Of a stretch of DNA of 22,808 bases, positions 7,470 through 15,319 are shown piece by piece (the stretch's first letter is position 1; each line of letters starts with the position of its first letter). Location of the stretch: positions 1-22,808 of the forward strand of contig JAZOUV010000011.1 in NCBI GenBank assembly GCA_045658315.1. The letters run 5' to 3'. Under the pieces are notes generated by a model, which worked only from the letters and a program-made list of their open reading frames with translations, had not been told where the DNA came from and did no database searches. Origin of the DNA: RGIG1995 sp045658315. Its GTDB lineage: Bacteria > Bacillota > Clostridia > Oscillospirales > CAG-272. The translations under genes and the position numbers were made by a program.

Positions 7470-8876
7470 ATGCCAGTTACTTTTTCTGAAAAGTACAATC
7501 TGTCAAATGACGTTATTGTACGCAATGCAGTTTTTGATGTAATTATGGATCTTGACACAAAAGTTTTTATTGATCCTGCATTATTAGAGTTTTGCGAAGA
7601 AGCTGAATTTGCAGATGCAAAAATAAAAACAGAAAAATATTTTGCTGATATTATTACATTACTTAGACATTCAAAAAGTAATACTGATATGTATTGGAAA
7701 AAAGCCAATACATTGTTAACATTTAAAGAAATTGTAGGAACCTGTTTTGGATATTCTAAAAAAAGCACATCAGGCAATGCAATAGGTACAAAGTTGCGAA
7801 AAAGTATTTTGCTAACTATTAAAGAATTAATTTCAGAAGGTGAAAATGATCCTACTCTTTTTGAATTGTTGGGTGTTTTTCAAGAAAATATAGGTTGTGA
7901 TAGAATAAGTGATTTATTGACTTCTGTATTGTATGAAAATATATTGAACTATACCAATAGAGTTGTAATGGATTGTGGAATTGAATGTGTGGAAATAAAA
8001 TATAAAAACAATGTTTTTAGAACATGCATCAATCCATACAATAATTCTCCTTTATTATTGCTACCTAAAACTATATTAAGCCCACTTCCTATTGCGGATG
8101 ATTTTGATGATATAGATCTTATTTGCATGGAAAATCAGCGCGTTCGTGATGCGATTAATGCTTATTTTGATTTGGGTAATCGAAAAAAACTATCGAAATC
8201 ACAGATACTTACTTTGATGAAACATAGTGTAGAGTTTAGACAAGCTCTTCTGCAATCGTATAAGACAGCACCCAAATCTCCATATGATTTTCAGATTGAT
8301 CCTGCAGGAGAATACATTTGGTATTCGTCATCAAAAAAATATGCAAATGAATTTCCACTTAATTTATCTGATGTTTCTTTAAACAATATAGACGATGTGT
8401 ATGATATTGTAAAAAAAATCTGTTTACAATACAAAACATTAATTGAGGATAATGGGTTGTCGAAATTATTATATGATAGCAACGGCAATCCTAAACGTGA
8501 ATCGGCAGCACAACTTTTATTCTATGGAATTGCTGATTCATACTGTAATGCTAATGATGTTGATTTATCACCAGAAAGTAATGCTGGACGTGGTCCAGTG
8601 GATTTTAAATTATCACGCGGTGCGAGAGATAAAGTGATAGTAGAAGTGAAACTTACATCTAATTCGCAAATAAAACATGGAGTTGATACACAGGTACCTA
8701 TTTATATGACACAAGAGAAAACTAAAAAAGCAATCTATTTGGTTATTGATAATGGGCATCCCAAAACTTTGGAAAATTTCATAAAATACTATAACGCTTT
8801 AAATCAAGATACAAAAAATAAGATAGAATGTGTTTTTATTGATGGAACAGCGAAATTGTCTGCCAGTAAGGCGTAA
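7470..8876 (+). CDS. Large protein with C-terminal PD-(D/E)XK nuclease-like domain
   Basis: 468 residues; GAGGTG precedes ATG 7470. The N-terminus (VIMDLDTKVFIDPALLEF) and the middle are mainly helical and not recognised. The C-terminal 120 residues look like a restriction-type nuclease core: helix LLFYGIADSYCNANDVDLSP, then NAGRGPVDFKLSR with Asp378, and KVIVEVKLT with Glu392 and Lys394, followed by QVPIYMTQEKTKKAIYLVID. The D-x13-ExK arrangement is that of PD-(D/E)XK enzymes. The gene is much more AT-rich than the primase or recombinase genes, suggesting separate acquisition. It has its own palindromic operator and stands alone. A single-gene defence effector is the likeliest role, by inference from fold and context. 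Confidence 0.75.
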   Translation: MPVTFSEKYNLSNDVIVRNAVFDVIMDLDTKVFIDPALLEFCEEAEFADAKIKTEKYFADIITLLRHSKSNTDMYWKKANTLLTFKEIVGTCFGYSKKSTSGNAIGTKLRKSILLTIKELISEGENDPTLFELLGVFQENIGCDRISDLLTSVLYENILNYTNRVVMDCGIECVEIKYKNNVFRTCINPYNNSPLLLLPKTILSPLPIADDFDDIDLICMENQRVRDAINAYFDLGNRKKLSKSQILTLMKHSVEFRQALLQSYKTAPKSPYDFQIDPAGEYIWYSSSKKYANEFPLNLSDVSLNNIDDVYDIVKKICLQYKTLIEDNGLSKLLYDSNGNPKRESAAQLLFYGIADSYCNANDVDLSPESNAGRGPVDFKLSRGARDKVIVEVKLTSNSQIKHGVDTQVPIYMTQEKTKKAIYLVIDNGHPKTLENFIKYYNALNQDTKNKIECVFIDGTAKLSASKA

Positions 8877-9073
8877 AATTTTCATTATGATTTATATTTA
8901 TTAGCGAATATCTTCTTACAATGGAGCTTTATCTAATAATTAACATCAAAATGAAGCATGTGTTAAAAAATGCGCTTACTGAAGATTTTAATGACTGATA
9001 TATATTAAAAAGATAGACAACTGTTAAAATTAATTTTACAAAAAGCACATATCAGTATTTGATATATTTAAAT

Positions 9074-9112
9074 AAAAATTGCTGCCTTACGCAAAGTAAG
9101 GCAGCAATTTTT
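9074..9112. terminator. 17-bp bidirectional terminator
   Basis: AAAAATTGCTGCCTTAC (9074-9090) pairs perfectly with 9096-9112 around a 5-nt loop, with T/A tracts on both sides. It ends within the stop codon of the minus-strand dehydrogenase remnant and also serves the plus-strand gene ending at 8876. Nothing else is seen in 8877-9073. Confidence 0.9.
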
Positions 9113-9467
9113 ATTCTGTTGCGATCGCTATTTTAATCACGCTATCAAGTTTTTTCTCAAAGATTTCGTATGCTTTTTCGATGTCTTTGAGATCGAAGCG
9201 GTGGGTAATCAGCGGGGTTGTATCAATCTTGCCTTGCTTAATCAGCGAGAGGATTTCGTCGCAGTCGCAGCCGTCAACGCCGCCGGTTTTGAAAATCAGA
9301 TTCTTGCCGTACATATCGGGCAGAGGAAGGCTCTGCGGTTTATCGTAAAGTGCAACAATCGTGACAATTGCATTTGGTCTTGCACACTCCCACGCAAGGC
9401 GGAAAGTATCTTCTGCACCTGCAACTTCAAGCACAACATCCGCACCGCTATGGTCGAATTTCAGCAA
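9111..9467 (-). pseudogene. Zinc-type alcohol dehydrogenase, C-terminal remnant
   Basis: About 115 residues match the second half of medium-chain dehydrogenases: GADVVLEVAGAEDTFRLAWE (end of the Rossmann fold), ARPNAIVTIVALYD, then GKIDTTPLITHRFDLKDIEK and AYEIFEKKLDSVIKIAIA. The full family is about 345 residues, so the catalytic zinc domain and the nucleotide-binding glycine motif are absent. The frame is closed by a stop just upstream; the only start is a TTG without ribosome site. No N-terminal half is found elsewhere in the window. The break lies at 9460-9480, next to the stop of the following gene, marking a recombination joint. Confidence 0.85.
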
Positions 9468-9480
9468 TGTAAGGATTTAG

Positions 9481-10065
9481 TTACAGATACGCATTTTCTG
9501 CACAAAATCTTAACATATCACACCAAGTTTCTAAATCAATATAGCAAGCAAATTTCATCCTGTCATAATCAGAATTGATTACAAAACCCCAAATATGCTT
9601 ATCATTTGGAGAACAACTTTGTAAGCTCCATATATAGGAATGAATTATCCAATTACCTATTTGTTTTAAAGAATATGTGTTCTTTTGAGAGGAAGAAAAA
9701 TCATAGTCTTCCACGCAGCAATCGTCAAAACTGTCTATGCAATCAATTTTTAGTGGAAGCTGACACACTGTAAGCTGTTGTTTGTATAACTTTAAAAACG
9801 TTTTTCCTTTATGTTCACCATCAGATGGAAATAAATCCAAGTATTTGTCTATAGTTTTTATAGCTTCAATCTCTTCTTCAACCATTTTTCGAATAATACA
9901 AGCAGAAAAAAACACCGATTGTGCTAATTTATGCCGAGCTCTTTTCATATCTTTGTGAGCATATGTATAATCACAATCTATAAGGTGGTTTATTTTTCTT
10001 TTCCAATAAACAATTTTGTTCGCCAAAGACAAAAGGTCATCCTGCCAGTATCCATCGTGTATCAT
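9481..10065 (-). CDS. Unknown helical protein paired with the DUF2971 gene
   Basis: 194 residues from ATG 10065, which has AAGGAG 6-7 nt upstream; a longer frame from 10212 overlaps the previous gene and is unlikely. The N-terminal half is helical and charged (LANKIVYWKRKINHLIDCDY, then MKRARHKLAQSVFFSACIIR); the C-terminal half has IGNWIIHSYIWSL and HIWGFVINSDYDRMKFACYI. No family is recognised; the helical layout recalls HEPN or Abi-type proteins but no RX4-6H motif is clear. It starts 16 nt after the DUF2971 stop, so the two are co-transcribed and probably act together. Confidence 0.75.
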   Translation of the reverse strand: MIHDGYWQDDLLSLANKIVYWKRKINHLIDCDYTYAHKDMKRARHKLAQSVFFSACIIRKMVEEEIEAIKTIDKYLDLFPSDGEHKGKTFLKLYKQQLTVCQLPLKIDCIDSFDDCCVEDYDFSSSQKNTYSLKQIGNWIIHSYIWSLQSCSPNDKHIWGFVINSDYDRMKFACYIDLETWCDMLRFCAENAYL

Positions 10066-10081
10066 ATGAAACTCCTTCAAA

Positions 10082-11044
10082 TTAAAACCTAACTGGAATA
10101 TTTGATATTTGTTCAAGCGCACAGCAGCCATTCGCTGCAAGCATCTCGTACAATACCGCTTTTTGTGATTTTTTCTGTGTTTCATCACAGTATAAAGGAC
10201 CGATTGTCGCAAAAGTTACTGCAGTTTTTTCAATCTGTAATTCGATATAAGGAATTATCAATCCACAATTAGTTCTGTATTTTATTTCTATCGGTGAAGG
10301 TGCCGGCACGCCGTCTTTGGTTCTTTTCCCCACATAAACTATAATCCGGACTTCTTTTTCGTGTTGAAAATATTCACTTTTGAATATCAATTTCCATTTG
10401 CATAATTGATTGCTTATAATACACCGTATTTGGTTTTTACATTCTTCTGCATAATGTTTTTGCAGTTCCAAAATAAGAGAACGAATATAATTTTTTTGTT
10501 CTTTTTCAGCATACACAATAGGAAATATTTCTGCCTTGATTTCTTTGTCAAAGAACATTGATTCAAGGGAATTCATTATTTCTTCAGGGCAAAATCCTAT
10601 ATTATATCCTTCATATTTGTTACCTTTTGAATAGTAAGACCACATTGCTAATGAATCTGAATCCTCTGAAAAGGATGCAACATAAGCATCATACTCTGGT
10701 CTCGTTATTACAGTTTTTTCTCCCTTATGTATGGGAATTAGAATGGTTTTTGTTGCAGAAAGATTGTAAACAAGTGAGTACATTTCATCTGTAATTTCTT
10801 CATCGTCAAGCATTTCTTCGCAGACCTGTTTGAACATCTTTTCCGCTATTGTCCCTTCTGACATATCGTTCAAACAATCGAAACGGCTTGCCCATAGGAT
10901 AGCATTGCGTTTGTCGGTAGTTAAAATCGACTTAAACCCTTCTGGTGATGTATAATGAAATATATCATACTCGTTGTATTCGGTGGGCATATATTTATTA
11001 TCAAAACCCATTAAGATTTCAAACTCATCCAATTTACTCATCAT
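10082..11044 (-). CDS. DUF2971 family protein
   Basis: 320 residues. Diagnostic features in order: IFHYTSPEGFKSIL near residue 30, LWASRFDCLNDMSEGTIAEK, VASFSEDSDSLAMWSYYSKG then YEGYNIGF, and FQHEKEVRIIVYVG. These match the DUF2971 pattern (HYTS, ND..E, SLAMW.YY, F.HE.E.R). The fold has been compared with ADP-ribosyltransferase-like enzymes and the family is common in defence islands, but no activity is proven to my knowledge. The start is ATG 11044 or the adjacent ATG, with AAAGGTGAG about 12 nt upstream. It is first of a two-gene unit with an unknown helical protein, and gene remnants lie on both sides. Confidence 0.8.
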   Translation of the reverse strand: MMSKLDEFEILMGFDNKYMPTEYNEYDIFHYTSPEGFKSILTTDKRNAILWASRFDCLNDMSEGTIAEKMFKQVCEEMLDDEEITDEMYSLVYNLSATKTILIPIHKGEKTVITRPEYDAYVASFSEDSDSLAMWSYYSKGNKYEGYNIGFCPEEIMNSLESMFFDKEIKAEIFPIVYAEKEQKNYIRSLILELQKHYAEECKNQIRCIISNQLCKWKLIFKSEYFQHEKEVRIIVYVGKRTKDGVPAPSPIEIKYRTNCGLIIPYIELQIEKTAVTFATIGPLYCDETQKKSQKAVLYEMLAANGCCALEQISNIPVRF

Positions 11045-11062
11045 ATATAATCATTCTCACCT

Positions 11063-11302
11063 TTAGATTAATACTCCATTGCAATGGTCGATTTCGTGCT
11101 GAATTATTTGTGCAGGGAAACCCGTAAATATTTTGATTCGGGTCTGAATTTCAGCTGTCTGCCATTGTAGTTTTATAGTCTGATAACGCTTACACCTTCG
11201 CGAGTCTTTGAGCAGGTCTAAACCTTGCGCCATATAAAATAAGCATATACGGCCACATTTTTGATTTTTAACAATACTTCTTGAACCTACTGTAATTTTG
11301 GG
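11063..11302 (-). pseudogene. Peptide deformylase remnant
   Basis: The minus frame from CCC (11302) to TAA (11063) reads PKITVGSRSIVKN, then an altered middle, then KRYQTIKLQWQTAEI and FTGFPAQIIQHEIDHCNGVL. The last block is the deformylase metal motif QHEIDH and the TG..AQ approach to it. The EGCLS motif that carries the metal cysteine has degenerated (only QGLDLLKDSRRCKRY is left), the N-terminal GxGxAAxQ region is missing and an in-frame TGA precedes the stretch. It is therefore a dead fragment, perhaps of a short deformylase-like cargo gene. The stop lies 18 bp before the DUF2971 start. Confidence 0.75.
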
Positions 11303-11329
11303 TCATAATCATGTAGTAACATTTTCTAT

Positions 11330-11443
11330 TTAGCTAAAAAGGTCTTCCATTACTTGAGCATCGTTTGTGCAACATGGAAGATCCTGTACATAAGAGTATT
11401 TATCAACTCCTAATATAATAGCAAATTTTTCATAATGCCTCAC
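11330..11443 (-). pseudogene. Caspase-like (peptidase C14) protein, N-terminal remnant
   Basis: GTG at 11443 overlaps the methylase TGA (GTGA), giving 37 residues: HYEKFAIILGVDKYS then YVQDLPCCTNDAQVMEDLFS and TAA. This matches the first strand and helix of caspase p20 domains (ALLIGI..Y....LPGC.NDA..M...L). The catalytic His and Cys would lie far downstream and are absent; deformylase debris follows 27 bp later. The overlap indicates the intact gene was translationally coupled to the methylase. Confidence 0.75.
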
Positions 11444-12183
11444 TTTCTAAACACAAACAAATACTCATGTGCAATTAACAGAAAATTATATTTAATACTA
11501 TTTGTTTTCCAATAGCCGGTTGCTTTGCAGTTGTGTTGTTCTTTGATTATGAGTTCTTTCAGTTTGAATCCTGCATCCAGAAAGACTTTCATTACATCAA
11601 AGGACATTGGTATCATATGACCTTTTTGTCGGGTATCTCCCATAAGAACAGCACAAAATTTATCTTTTTTCAGAACACGGTAACACTCGGCAGCTACCGT
11701 GTTCATTTCTTTTATGAAATCATTTACTTTCAGCAACGATAAATCCTCGGGTATATCTTCGCTGTACTGAATAATATCAGCATAAGGAGGATGGGTGCAG
11801 ATTAAATCGATACTTTCATCGGGAATAAAATCAAGATTTCTTGCATCACCCTTACGGATATACACTTTACCGTTTGCACCATCATGTTCGAAATCTGTCT
11901 TCTCTTTGCATCTGGCAAGCGCAACATCGTTTACATCAACGCCGACAATATTGCGGTTAAGAAGTTTTGCTTCAACGAGAGTTGTTCCGCCGCCAGCAAA
12001 CTGATCAAGCACCAAATCTCCCTCTTGTGAATAACGCAATATTATGTTTCGGGGGATATACGGAGACCAGTTACCACGCCATTTTGCATCGTGAGTTGCC
12101 CAATCGCCTCGTTTCGGGAACGACCAATGTGTAGTCATTTCTAGCTCGAAGTCTTCAGGTACCCATTTCTTTATTGTTTTCAT
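11440..12183 (-). CDS. DNA methyltransferase (amino-methylase) with HPPY motif
   Basis: 247 residues from ATG 12183, with AAGGAT upstream; a GTG at 12201 in the same frame lacks a site. Motif I is VLDQFAGGGTTLVEA (about 58-72), followed by IVGVDVNDVALARCK; motif IV is CTHPPYADIIQYS (HPPY 131-134), where His replaces the usual Asp/Asn/Ser. Late motifs include ECYRVLKKDKFCAVLMGDTR and the C-terminal TNSIKYNFLLIAHEYLFVF. The order, motif I before IV, fits class-beta-like or gamma-like N4-cytosine or N6-adenine methylases; the base and site cannot be called. The start lies 19 bp past the previous stop, in a run with two nuclease genes, so it probably protects DNA from the 173-residue nuclease. 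Confidence 0.85.
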   Translation of the reverse strand: MKTIKKWVPEDFELEMTTHWSFPKRGDWATHDAKWRGNWSPYIPRNIILRYSQEGDLVLDQFAGGGTTLVEAKLLNRNIVGVDVNDVALARCKEKTDFEHDGANGKVYIRKGDARNLDFIPDESIDLICTHPPYADIIQYSEDIPEDLSLLKVNDFIKEMNTVAAECYRVLKKDKFCAVLMGDTRQKGHMIPMSFDVMKVFLDAGFKLKELIIKEQHNCKATGYWKTNSIKYNFLLIAHEYLFVFRK

Positions 12184-12202
12184 ACACTTTATCCTTTTCA
12201 CT

Positions 12203-12727
12203 TTATGGTTCTGGTACGATTCTCCACGTCATATTTCTTCCTGAGTAATTCCAATATCTTATATCTTGCTCAATAAAGAGCCATTTTATAGTTTTTAAAA
12301 TATGATCTACAGGCAATCCTGTTGAGAAAGAGATGTTTTCCATATCAGTCTCTGACACATCGTTGCATTCGTATACATTCTTCAATAAAACATAAAGCTT
12401 TTTATACATTTCAGGATTTTCAAGTTTTTTAGATTGTAAATCTACTCCTAAATCATCGTGCTTGGGATAATTTCTTCGTCTTTTTCCGGGAGTAGCATAA
12501 TTTGCATTTTCTACACATACCAAAAAATCAAAGCCGAAGTGAAGGTTTGCCGGACGTCGAAGATAAACTCTATTTCCATCATTTAAAGTTTCGACATAAT
12601 ATGTATATCGTTCAGTTTCGGTTGAAGTACCGTGTTTTTCTTCGGAAAACGCATTAACAGCTCTTAATCTCACATCATTTCGCGTTCCTTCATTTGAAAA
12701 AAAGAGTGTAATTTCATGTTCAGCCAT
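12203..12727 (-). CDS. Unknown protein within the restriction-modification operon
   Basis: 174 residues from ATG 12727 with GGAGAAA upstream. N-terminal part is beta-type (EHEITLFFSNEGTRNDVRLR, then VYLRRPANLHFGFDFLVCVE); the C-terminal third looks like a winged helix (MENISFSTGLPVDHILKTIK, WLFIEQDIRYWNYSGRNMTW). A basic patch GKRRRNYPKHDD lies between. I do not recognise the family. Its place between a nuclease and a methylase suggests a specificity, DNA-binding or control partner of that pair. Confidence 0.7.
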   Translation of the reverse strand: MAEHEITLFFSNEGTRNDVRLRAVNAFSEEKHGTSTETERYTYYVETLNDGNRVYLRRPANLHFGFDFLVCVENANYATPGKRRRNYPKHDDLGVDLQSKKLENPEMYKKLYVLLKNVYECNDVSETDMENISFSTGLPVDHILKTIKWLFIEQDIRYWNYSGRNMTWRIVPEP

Positions 12728-12771
12728 AACATTTTTCTCCTTTTTCTTAACGGTTAAATATTAACATGCTA

Positions 12772-13293
12772 CTATAAACCCAGAAATTCGAGCGGTATGG
12801 CATCGAAGAAAATATGGCATCCCACGGAATGAATATAATCGTGGACATCGCGATAACAATTTTGTCTAAACCAATCATTGCAAACATATAAATATTCTAC
12901 ATCATAAGGAGCATCTTGAAGTAATTTTTGGTATTGTTTCTTTTTGAAGTCGCAAGTTTGGAGCTTTTCATCTACAGAACCAGAATCATGCTGAAACTTC
13001 TTCTCGATTATGTACACTGTATTGTTGCTAAAATTCAAAAAAGCTTCGTCGGGAAGTAGTTTTTTTGATATATAATCTTTCCAATCAATTCCTTCGGGTT
13101 CTAAAATCACTTTATAAAAAGCATGCTTTGGTGCAATTATACCCAAGCAATTGTTGTGCTCATCTTTAATGGTATTTCTGTTTGTTATCGTATAGCCTGC
13201 ATTAAATAAAGCTTCTTCGAGGCTTGTTTCTTGCTCAAATCTTAACCCGTTTGCATTGGTGCGAGCACCACCGCCATAAATATTTGCTGGCAT
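12772..13293 (-). CDS. Type II restriction endonuclease-like protein, PD-(D/E)XK
   Basis: 173 residues from ATG 13293 with GGAGG 6-7 nt upstream. Start GGGARTNANGLRFEQETSLE resembles a family of small restriction enzymes. The catalytic core is textbook: P81-D82, 14 residues, then E97-K98-K99 (LPDEAFLNFSN...VYIIEKKF), followed by a helix KKKQYQKLLQDAPYDVEYLY. The start is 13 nt after the stop of the Sau3AI-like gene, so they share a transcript. Recognition sequence unknown; the HPPY-motif methylase two genes downstream is the probable cognate. Confidence 0.8.
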   Translation of the reverse strand: MPANIYGGGARTNANGLRFEQETSLEEALFNAGYTITNRNTIKDEHNNCLGIIAPKHAFYKVILEPEGIDWKDYISKKLLPDEAFLNFSNNTVYIIEKKFQHDSGSVDEKLQTCDFKKKQYQKLLQDAPYDVEYLYVCNDWFRQNCYRDVHDYIHSVGCHIFFDAIPLEFLGL

Positions 13294-13306
13294 ATTTATT
13301 CCTCCG

Positions 13307-13963
13307 TTATCTATTATACATATCTAATATGTCATATACGAACTGTTTCTGAAAATAAAAAGCGTGGTTTTTGTTTGATACATATCTACCATATGTATGT
13401 GAATATATAGGGTGATATGGTTTAGAGTCCTTGCTTCTTATTTGGATATGTGTGCCGTTGGATGTATGAATAAATCCGTCACGGCTTGTTTCAATATGAT
13501 TTTTAAGTTGTTTGCAAATGCTGTAATAATCATCTTCCCATATTTCCAGAAGAGAAGAATATCTTGGATCTGAAAGGTCGATGTGTATTGCATCCAGAAA
13601 CATCCAGTCTCTAGGATTACCGACTTTACATACGGGTACATAAAGAATATTATTTATTTTTTCATACAAGTGAGTTTCTTCGAATGGTTTTTCCTGAAGC
13701 AGTTCGTCGATTTTACTTGCAATCTGTGTGATAAAAACAGTTTCTAACGGTTTGCCGCTTGCGTCACACTTGTTACTTTTTAATTCGCCGTCTTCAAAGT
13801 CAATGTTAAAACTATCCAATTTCTTACCAAGTGCCAGTTCGAGTAACTGTCCTGTCTTGCCCTTGTTTCTTATTATCGTTTCAAAGTCCGATTCGTCGAA
13901 TATTTCGCAAAAAGGAATATTACATAATCTGATTATTTTGTCTTGAGCCTCTTTAAGTTTCAT
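13307..13963 (-). CDS. Sau3AI/MutH-family restriction endonuclease
   Basis: 218 residues from ATG 13963, preceded by GGAGGGAATCTT; an upstream in-frame ATG would swallow that site. NKGKTGQLLELALGKKLDS followed by IDFEDGELKSNK is the MutH/Sau3AI signature: a GxxLExxLG helix, then Asp55 and E60-L-K62. Both named families cut at GATC. The N-terminal Dam-type methylase immediately upstream modifies GATC in its relatives, so this pair is very probably a GATC-specific type II system. MutH has a longer Asp-to-ELK spacing, so the metal site here is slightly compact. 218 residues is close to MutH length and about half of Sau3AI, suggesting a single nuclease domain. Confidence 0.82.
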   Translation of the reverse strand: MKLKEAQDKIIRLCNIPFCEIFDESDFETIIRNKGKTGQLLELALGKKLDSFNIDFEDGELKSNKCDASGKPLETVFITQIASKIDELLQEKPFEETHLYEKINNILYVPVCKVGNPRDWMFLDAIHIDLSDPRYSSLLEIWEDDYYSICKQLKNHIETSRDGFIHTSNGTHIQIRSKDSKPYHPIYSHTYGRYVSNKNHAFYFQKQFVYDILDMYNR

Positions 13964-13985
13964 AAGATTCCCTCCAAAGAGATAC

Positions 13986-14066
13986 ACACTGCGGATATTT
14001 GTATTACCGCAGTGTTAAATACTTGTTGTATAATGAGCACACACTGCAACAGTTACGTTGCAGTGT
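13986..14066. promoter_or_regulatory. Two related inverted repeats between methylase and nuclease genes
   Basis: ACACTGCGG (13986-13994) pairs with CCGCAGTGT (14007-14015); ACACTGCAAC (14041-14050) pairs with GTTGCAGTGT (14057-14066). Both share ACACTGC outer arms and are followed by TAA. No T tract follows either on minus, so they look more like operator sites or RNA processing/stability hairpins than terminators. They sit in the 130-bp gap between the stop of the HTH-Dam gene and the start of the restriction genes. Confidence 0.7.
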
Positions 14067-14093
14067 TAATTAGGTGTTATTATTTATTAAATT

Positions 14094-15161
14094 TTAAAAG
14101 TTGGAAATCAAAAGTTCCTTGATTTTGCCTCTGTTTTTGCTGTTGCTGTTAATCATCCTTACAGCATCAACTCTTGTTATATTATGTAATGAATAGATTT
14201 CATCAAAGAAGTTATCATCTTCATTTGTGTTTTTGGGGTCGGAATTGCTTACAACAATCTTTGCACCTTTTTTATCCATTTCATCAACAAATCTTGCAAG
14301 TTCTTTCTGAGCTTCATCGTCAAACAAAGCTTCTGTGTATGCAGTAAATCCGGATGTTTCGGTCAAAGGTCTGTAAGGAGGATCGAAATAAACAAAGGTA
14401 TGTTCATCAATGAAATCTGCCGATTCTCTGTAATCTCCGCAAACAATATGAACGTGTTGGAGCTTATCAGAAACGGCTATCAGATTCTTTTCATCACAAA
14501 TCAAAGGATTCTTATATGCACCCATAGGAACATTGAACTGTCCCTTTTTATTTACCCTGTAAAGACCATTGAAACAAGTTTTATTAAGGAAAATTAGGAG
14601 TGCGGCGGTTTCAACAGTAAAAGCATTAGTGCTTTTGAGATAATTGAACCTTTCTCTCTGAATATAATAATAGTCTTTTCTGTGCTCATCAACCAAAGGA
14701 ATAAATTCATCCTGCATTTTGTTGAGCATAACAATCAGGCTATCCACATCGTCACGGATAACTTTATATGCGTTCATCAGCTCTGCATTTATATCGCTGA
14801 TATAGATTTCCTTCAAATCGTATTTACTCAAAATATCAAACAAAACTGCACCGCCGCCAACAAAAGGCTCTGCATATTTTGTGAAGTTTGAATCAGCAAA
14901 AGGATAATATTTTTCGATTTCTTTAAGAAGCTGACCTTTACCGCCTGCCCATTTCAAAAAAGGTTTGACGGATTTTTCTTCAGTTTTTGTATATCTTAAT
15001 GTTCTTGCATCTTCGGGTTTTGTTGCATCAATAGGAATAATCCACATATTACCAAGCATCGCTGCATTCTCTATTCTATTTTCTTGACACAGTGTAAGAA
15101 CTCTCCGACGTGATATATTCCATTTTTCAGCAGCTTCATTTGCAGTCATAAAGGCTAACAT
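14094..15161 (-). CDS. DNA adenine methylase (Dam/DpnII type) with N-terminal helix-turn-helix
   Basis: 355 residues from ATG 15161, with TTGAGGTGA about 5 nt upstream; the longer frame from 15179 would start inside that site. Residues 6-45 form an excisionase/MerR-like helix-turn-helix (MTANEAAEKWNISRRRVLTL, then GNMWIIP). From 66 on comes a D12-class methylase: FLKWAGGKGQLL (SAM motif), EPFVGGGAVLFDI, SDINAELMNAYKVIRDD, catalytic DPPY (260-263) and VVSNSDP. Relatives methylate N6 of adenine in GATC, matching the downstream Sau3AI/MutH-like nuclease. The added DNA-binding domain may repress or activate its own promoter, a control known for some modification enzymes; here inferred. Confidence 0.9.
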   Translation of the reverse strand: MLAFMTANEAAEKWNISRRRVLTLCQENRIENAAMLGNMWIIPIDATKPEDARTLRYTKTEEKSVKPFLKWAGGKGQLLKEIEKYYPFADSNFTKYAEPFVGGGAVLFDILSKYDLKEIYISDINAELMNAYKVIRDDVDSLIVMLNKMQDEFIPLVDEHRKDYYYIQRERFNYLKSTNAFTVETAALLIFLNKTCFNGLYRVNKKGQFNVPMGAYKNPLICDEKNLIAVSDKLQHVHIVCGDYRESADFIDEHTFVYFDPPYRPLTETSGFTAYTEALFDDEAQKELARFVDEMDKKGAKIVVSNSDPKNTNEDDNFFDEIYSLHNITRVDAVRMINSNSKNRGKIKELLISNF

Positions 15162-15190
15162 AACATTCACCTCAAACAATTGTTGTAAAC

Positions 15191-15219
15191 ATTATATTCC
15201 AAAACTAGAACAAAAGCAA
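15191..15219 (-). promoter_or_regulatory. Promoter of the restriction-modification operon
   Basis: On minus: TTGCTT (15219-15214), 17-bp spacer, TATAAT (15196-15191), 29-nt leader to the ATG. The spacer contains GTTCTAG, a half of the palindrome found at 17831-17843. Confidence 0.7.
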
Positions 15220-15319
15220 TACCATGGTTAAACATATTTAGTAAGTAATTATTGTTAAAAATCACTTGACTTTACTCAGATTTAGAATGATGTATATACA
15301 CCACAAAGGAAATGAGTCG

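Noticed and set aside
10066..10212. Longer N-terminus of the 194-residue partner gene
   Set aside because: It would overlap the DUF2971 gene by 131 bp, while ATG 10065 has a good ribosome site just after that gene's stop.
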